In this document: piece after piece, positions 18,724 to 20,481 of the stretch
Layout of the letters: the number at the start of each line of letters is the position of its first letter
Numbering within the stretch: the first letter of the stretch is position 1
Assembly: GCA_018398765.1 (NCBI GenBank)
Contig: JAHBMJ010002290.1
Location: 1-20,481, forward strand
Reading direction: 5' to 3'
Origin: Chromera velia
Taxonomy: Eukaryota > Sar > Chromeraceae
DNA: 20,481 nucleotides
Program-made: the position numbers and the translations under genes
The notes under the pieces: model-generated
What the model was told of the DNA's origin: nothing
Databases searched by the model: none
What the model saw: the letters and a program-made list of their open reading frames with translations, nothing else

Positions 18724-19082
18724 CACACTAAAGTGTGTAATAATGCATTCCTAAAAGTGAGACAGTTTGAATTGATGCACACTAAAGTGTGTACTTAATG
18801 CATTCCTAAAAGTGATAGCTAGTTTGAATTCTAGGCGCCGGCTAGTGAAGAAAAAAAAAAAATAGACGATTTGGGGAGATCTTTTTTTTTTTTTTTCTTT
18901 TTTACTTTTTGACCTTGAACAACACTTAACAGCAGTTGTGCAACATACAGACAACACTTGTGCAACAGTTGAACAACAGTTGTTTGACTGAAAAAAAAAA
19001 GTAGACAATCTAGGGAGATCTTTTTTTTTTTTTTTTTTCTCTAGCCGGCGCCTAGTTTGAATTACTGCACACCAAAGTGTGT
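18724..19082 (+). repeat. Three ~54-57-bp tandem units, each with a palindrome
   Basis: Units start at CACACTAAAGTGTG (18724), the same at 18778, and CACACCAAAGTGTG at 19068. They share 'TAATGCATTC' type and 'AGTTTGAATT' segments. CACACT-AA-AGTGTG is a perfect inverted repeat. Units two and three are separated by the 225-bp insertion and its duplicated target. Confidence 0.7.
18831..19055. mobile_element. 225-bp MITE-like insertion with 8-bp target duplication
   Basis: The ends are exact 15-bp inverted repeats, CTAGGCGCCGGCTAG (18831-18845) and CTAGCCGGCGCCTAG (19041-19055). TTTGAATT flanks both sides (18823-18830, 19056-19063). Removing the element and one copy restores the tandem-array spacing, which shows a true insertion. 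The interior has A/T runs, 'GGGAGATCTTTT' as a direct repeat, and many AACA(G/C)TTG words. An 8-bp duplication is typical of hAT-type transposons, but the termini do not prove the family. Confidence 0.75.
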
Positions 19083-19178
19083 ATTAATTCATTCACCAAA
19101 ATTCTATTAAAATGTATAACAAAACAGTTTGAAAAAAGTGATTGTATATAATCTTACAGGATTGGTGTACATACATGT

Positions 19179-20171
19179 TTTACTTTTAGTTTTACTTGAT
19201 GTATACTATATCATACATAATATATGCACTGACATCTCTTTTTATTCTAAAAATTTAATTACTGACTACTTCTCCACCACACATTTATCAGCACTGTTCT
19301 AAACCATGCCAGTGCCAGAAAGATACTGTCAGCTACGTACGGGGCTATCGTGCCAGGTAACTACGAGGTTAGCAGTGTGGTGGGCTAGACAGAGAGATTC
19401 CTGAACAGACATTCTTAGAGGGAGTTCCGTCTTAGAGTTTCTGATAGCAACCACTCATGCCAATCATACTGCTTCCAGAGCTTCTTCTGCTTGGCACAAA
19501 ACAAATGCATCACTTTGTGTATCGATCACTGATTCTGTGTACCGACGCACGCGTTCATCGATCCCGCGCCCATACTCCGTGCGAGCAGCCCGTCAAGCGA
19601 CTGAGTCTCCCGCCAGCCAGAGGCGGCGCCTCGTACAGGCCCTACATCTGCCCGCTCGCCAAGGCCGACGTCCATGCTCGGCTCACACTCTCACTTACAC
19701 ACAAAAAACACACGCTTCACCATCTCACCCTACACATCCCTACATCTGCCTGCTTACTGGGTGGGTAGGGTGGGCAAAACGATCATACCACACACACCAT
19801 CATACACAAACCGAAAGAACATAATTAACAGAGCAAACAGTGACCCTAGAGCGCCAAACAACAGGCCCAACTCTTCTACAACATCACAGCATGCGCCACC
19901 TGCTTGCGCCGAGGACTGTGATGCATGCGCTTACTCTTCTGAACAGGGCTTGGCCACACATGCTTACCTCAGGCCTGTCCCAATGCGCAAGCCGAGTTGT
20001 ATGACCGCTGCTAATAATGTGCAGCTACATGCACCTTCACACACTTCCATTCGTTCGTTCGTTCTCTTGACTCTTCGGGTCGACTGCGACCACACACGCG
20101 CAAATGCGATCGCCAACGGTGTACGCTTTGCTATGATCATACTGAGGTGCGACCTCAGGCTTCAGCTTTCT
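19179..20171. other. No supported gene
   Basis: The sequence is AT-rich to about 19300, then C/A-rich with Pro/His/Thr-rich frames in several phases (19457-20201) that show no domain. (TTCG)-like repeats occur near 20048-20060. Confidence 0.4.
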
Positions 20172-20462
20172 TTACTCTGCTCTGCACTTCTCACACTGTG
20201 ACTGACTAATCCTGGCAAGACAGGGGTCATCACAGTACATTGGCTCAAGATCATACAGGAGTCTGGTATCGCGACTGCACAGTGCATCAAAAGATATACA
20301 AGAGACGCCAACCGTCCGCCGCCAGACGATACCAACCCCCCTCATTCTTTTCCTCACAGCGACTTCACGCAATGTGTCGAGAATGTCTGAATGACCAGGT
20401 GGTTTCGGCCACCCTGTGATCACCTCTTCCTTCTCTGCTTCACACAGCGACCACCTGCTTCT
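20172..20462 (-). CDS. Possible exon of unknown function
   Basis: A minus-strand frame is open from 20462 to TGA at 20172-20174 with no ATG, so it could only be an internal or 3' exon. It includes DTLREVAVRKRMRG and a C-x3-C-x9-C-x2-C arrangement (CDDPC ... CEKC) near its end. An acceptor-like CTGTAG lies just upstream on this strand. No family is recognised, and chance is a real possibility. Confidence 0.2.
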   Translation of the reverse strand, partial: RSRWSLCEAEKEEVITGWPKPPGHSDILDTLREVAVRKRMRGVGIVWRRTVGVSCISFDALCSRDTRLLYDLEPMYCDDPCLARISQSQCEKCRAE

Positions 20463-20481
20463 CTACAGAGACCGCCCTCCT

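Larger units (their letters stand above)
18457..19178. mobile_element. Candidate 722-bp element with 21-bp inverted ends
   Basis: 18457-18477 (ACATGCATGTACACCAATCCT) and 19158-19178 are reverse complements with one mismatch. The enclosed DNA is AT-rich, carries the palindromic tandem array and hosts the younger 225-bp insertion. No coding sequence is present, so it would be non-autonomous. No target duplication was found outside the 21-bp ends. Confidence 0.5.

Noticed and set aside
1-20481. CRISPR arrays, bacterial operons, ribosome binding sites
   Set aside because: No regularly spaced identical repeats with unique spacers were seen, and introns and repeats point to a eukaryote.

Overview
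The window looks like nuclear DNA of a unicellular eukaryote, most likely an alga or related protist. The clearest gene is split by a GT-AG intron with a pyrimidine-rich 3' end. Coding remnants are sparse, and the rest is microsatellites, inverted-repeat elements and a Penelope-like retroelement remnant of a type known from algae and protists. The octamer TGCATGCA is strongly over-represented. That would fit a relative of Apicomplexa such as a chromerid, but this is a guess and no sequence here fixes the species.

Layout. 1-430: a GTAAC-rich dispersed repeat (second copy at 9.6-10.07 kb), then a minus-strand unknown gene with an internal stop (430-825). 1130-3887: a 2.76-kb element with ~380-bp terminal inverted arms that carries a chromodomain coding exon on + and a probable split gene on -. 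4478-5881: an unknown reading frame interrupted by in-frame stops. 6015-8261: a decayed GIY-YIG nuclease joined to the start of a reverse transcriptase, cut off inside the RT. 8.35-10.8 kb: a short coding-like duplication, purine and pyrimidine tracts, the second GTAAC repeat, and TA/TTAG microsatellites. 10879-11304 (-): a possible cysteine-rich secreted protein. 12-14.6 kb: hairpin, minisatellite, a J-domain remnant with an intact HPD motif but in-frame stops, then ~400 bp of CCTT-type repeats. 15266-15696: a foldback palindrome. 16355-18355: the best gene, a two-exon PrsW-like membrane protein whose protease motifs are partly replaced. 18457-19178: a nest of repeats, namely a 225-bp inverted-repeat element with an 8-bp target duplication inserted in a tandem array of palindromes that is itself bracketed by 21-bp inverted repeats. 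19.2-20.48 kb: little that can be supported.

The genes do not form an operon or pathway. The main theme is mobile-element turnover around one apparently intact host gene. Four separate coding remnants, on both strands, stay in a single frame over long stretches yet contain internal stop codons. This is either decay by point mutation without indels or, less likely, stop-codon recoding.
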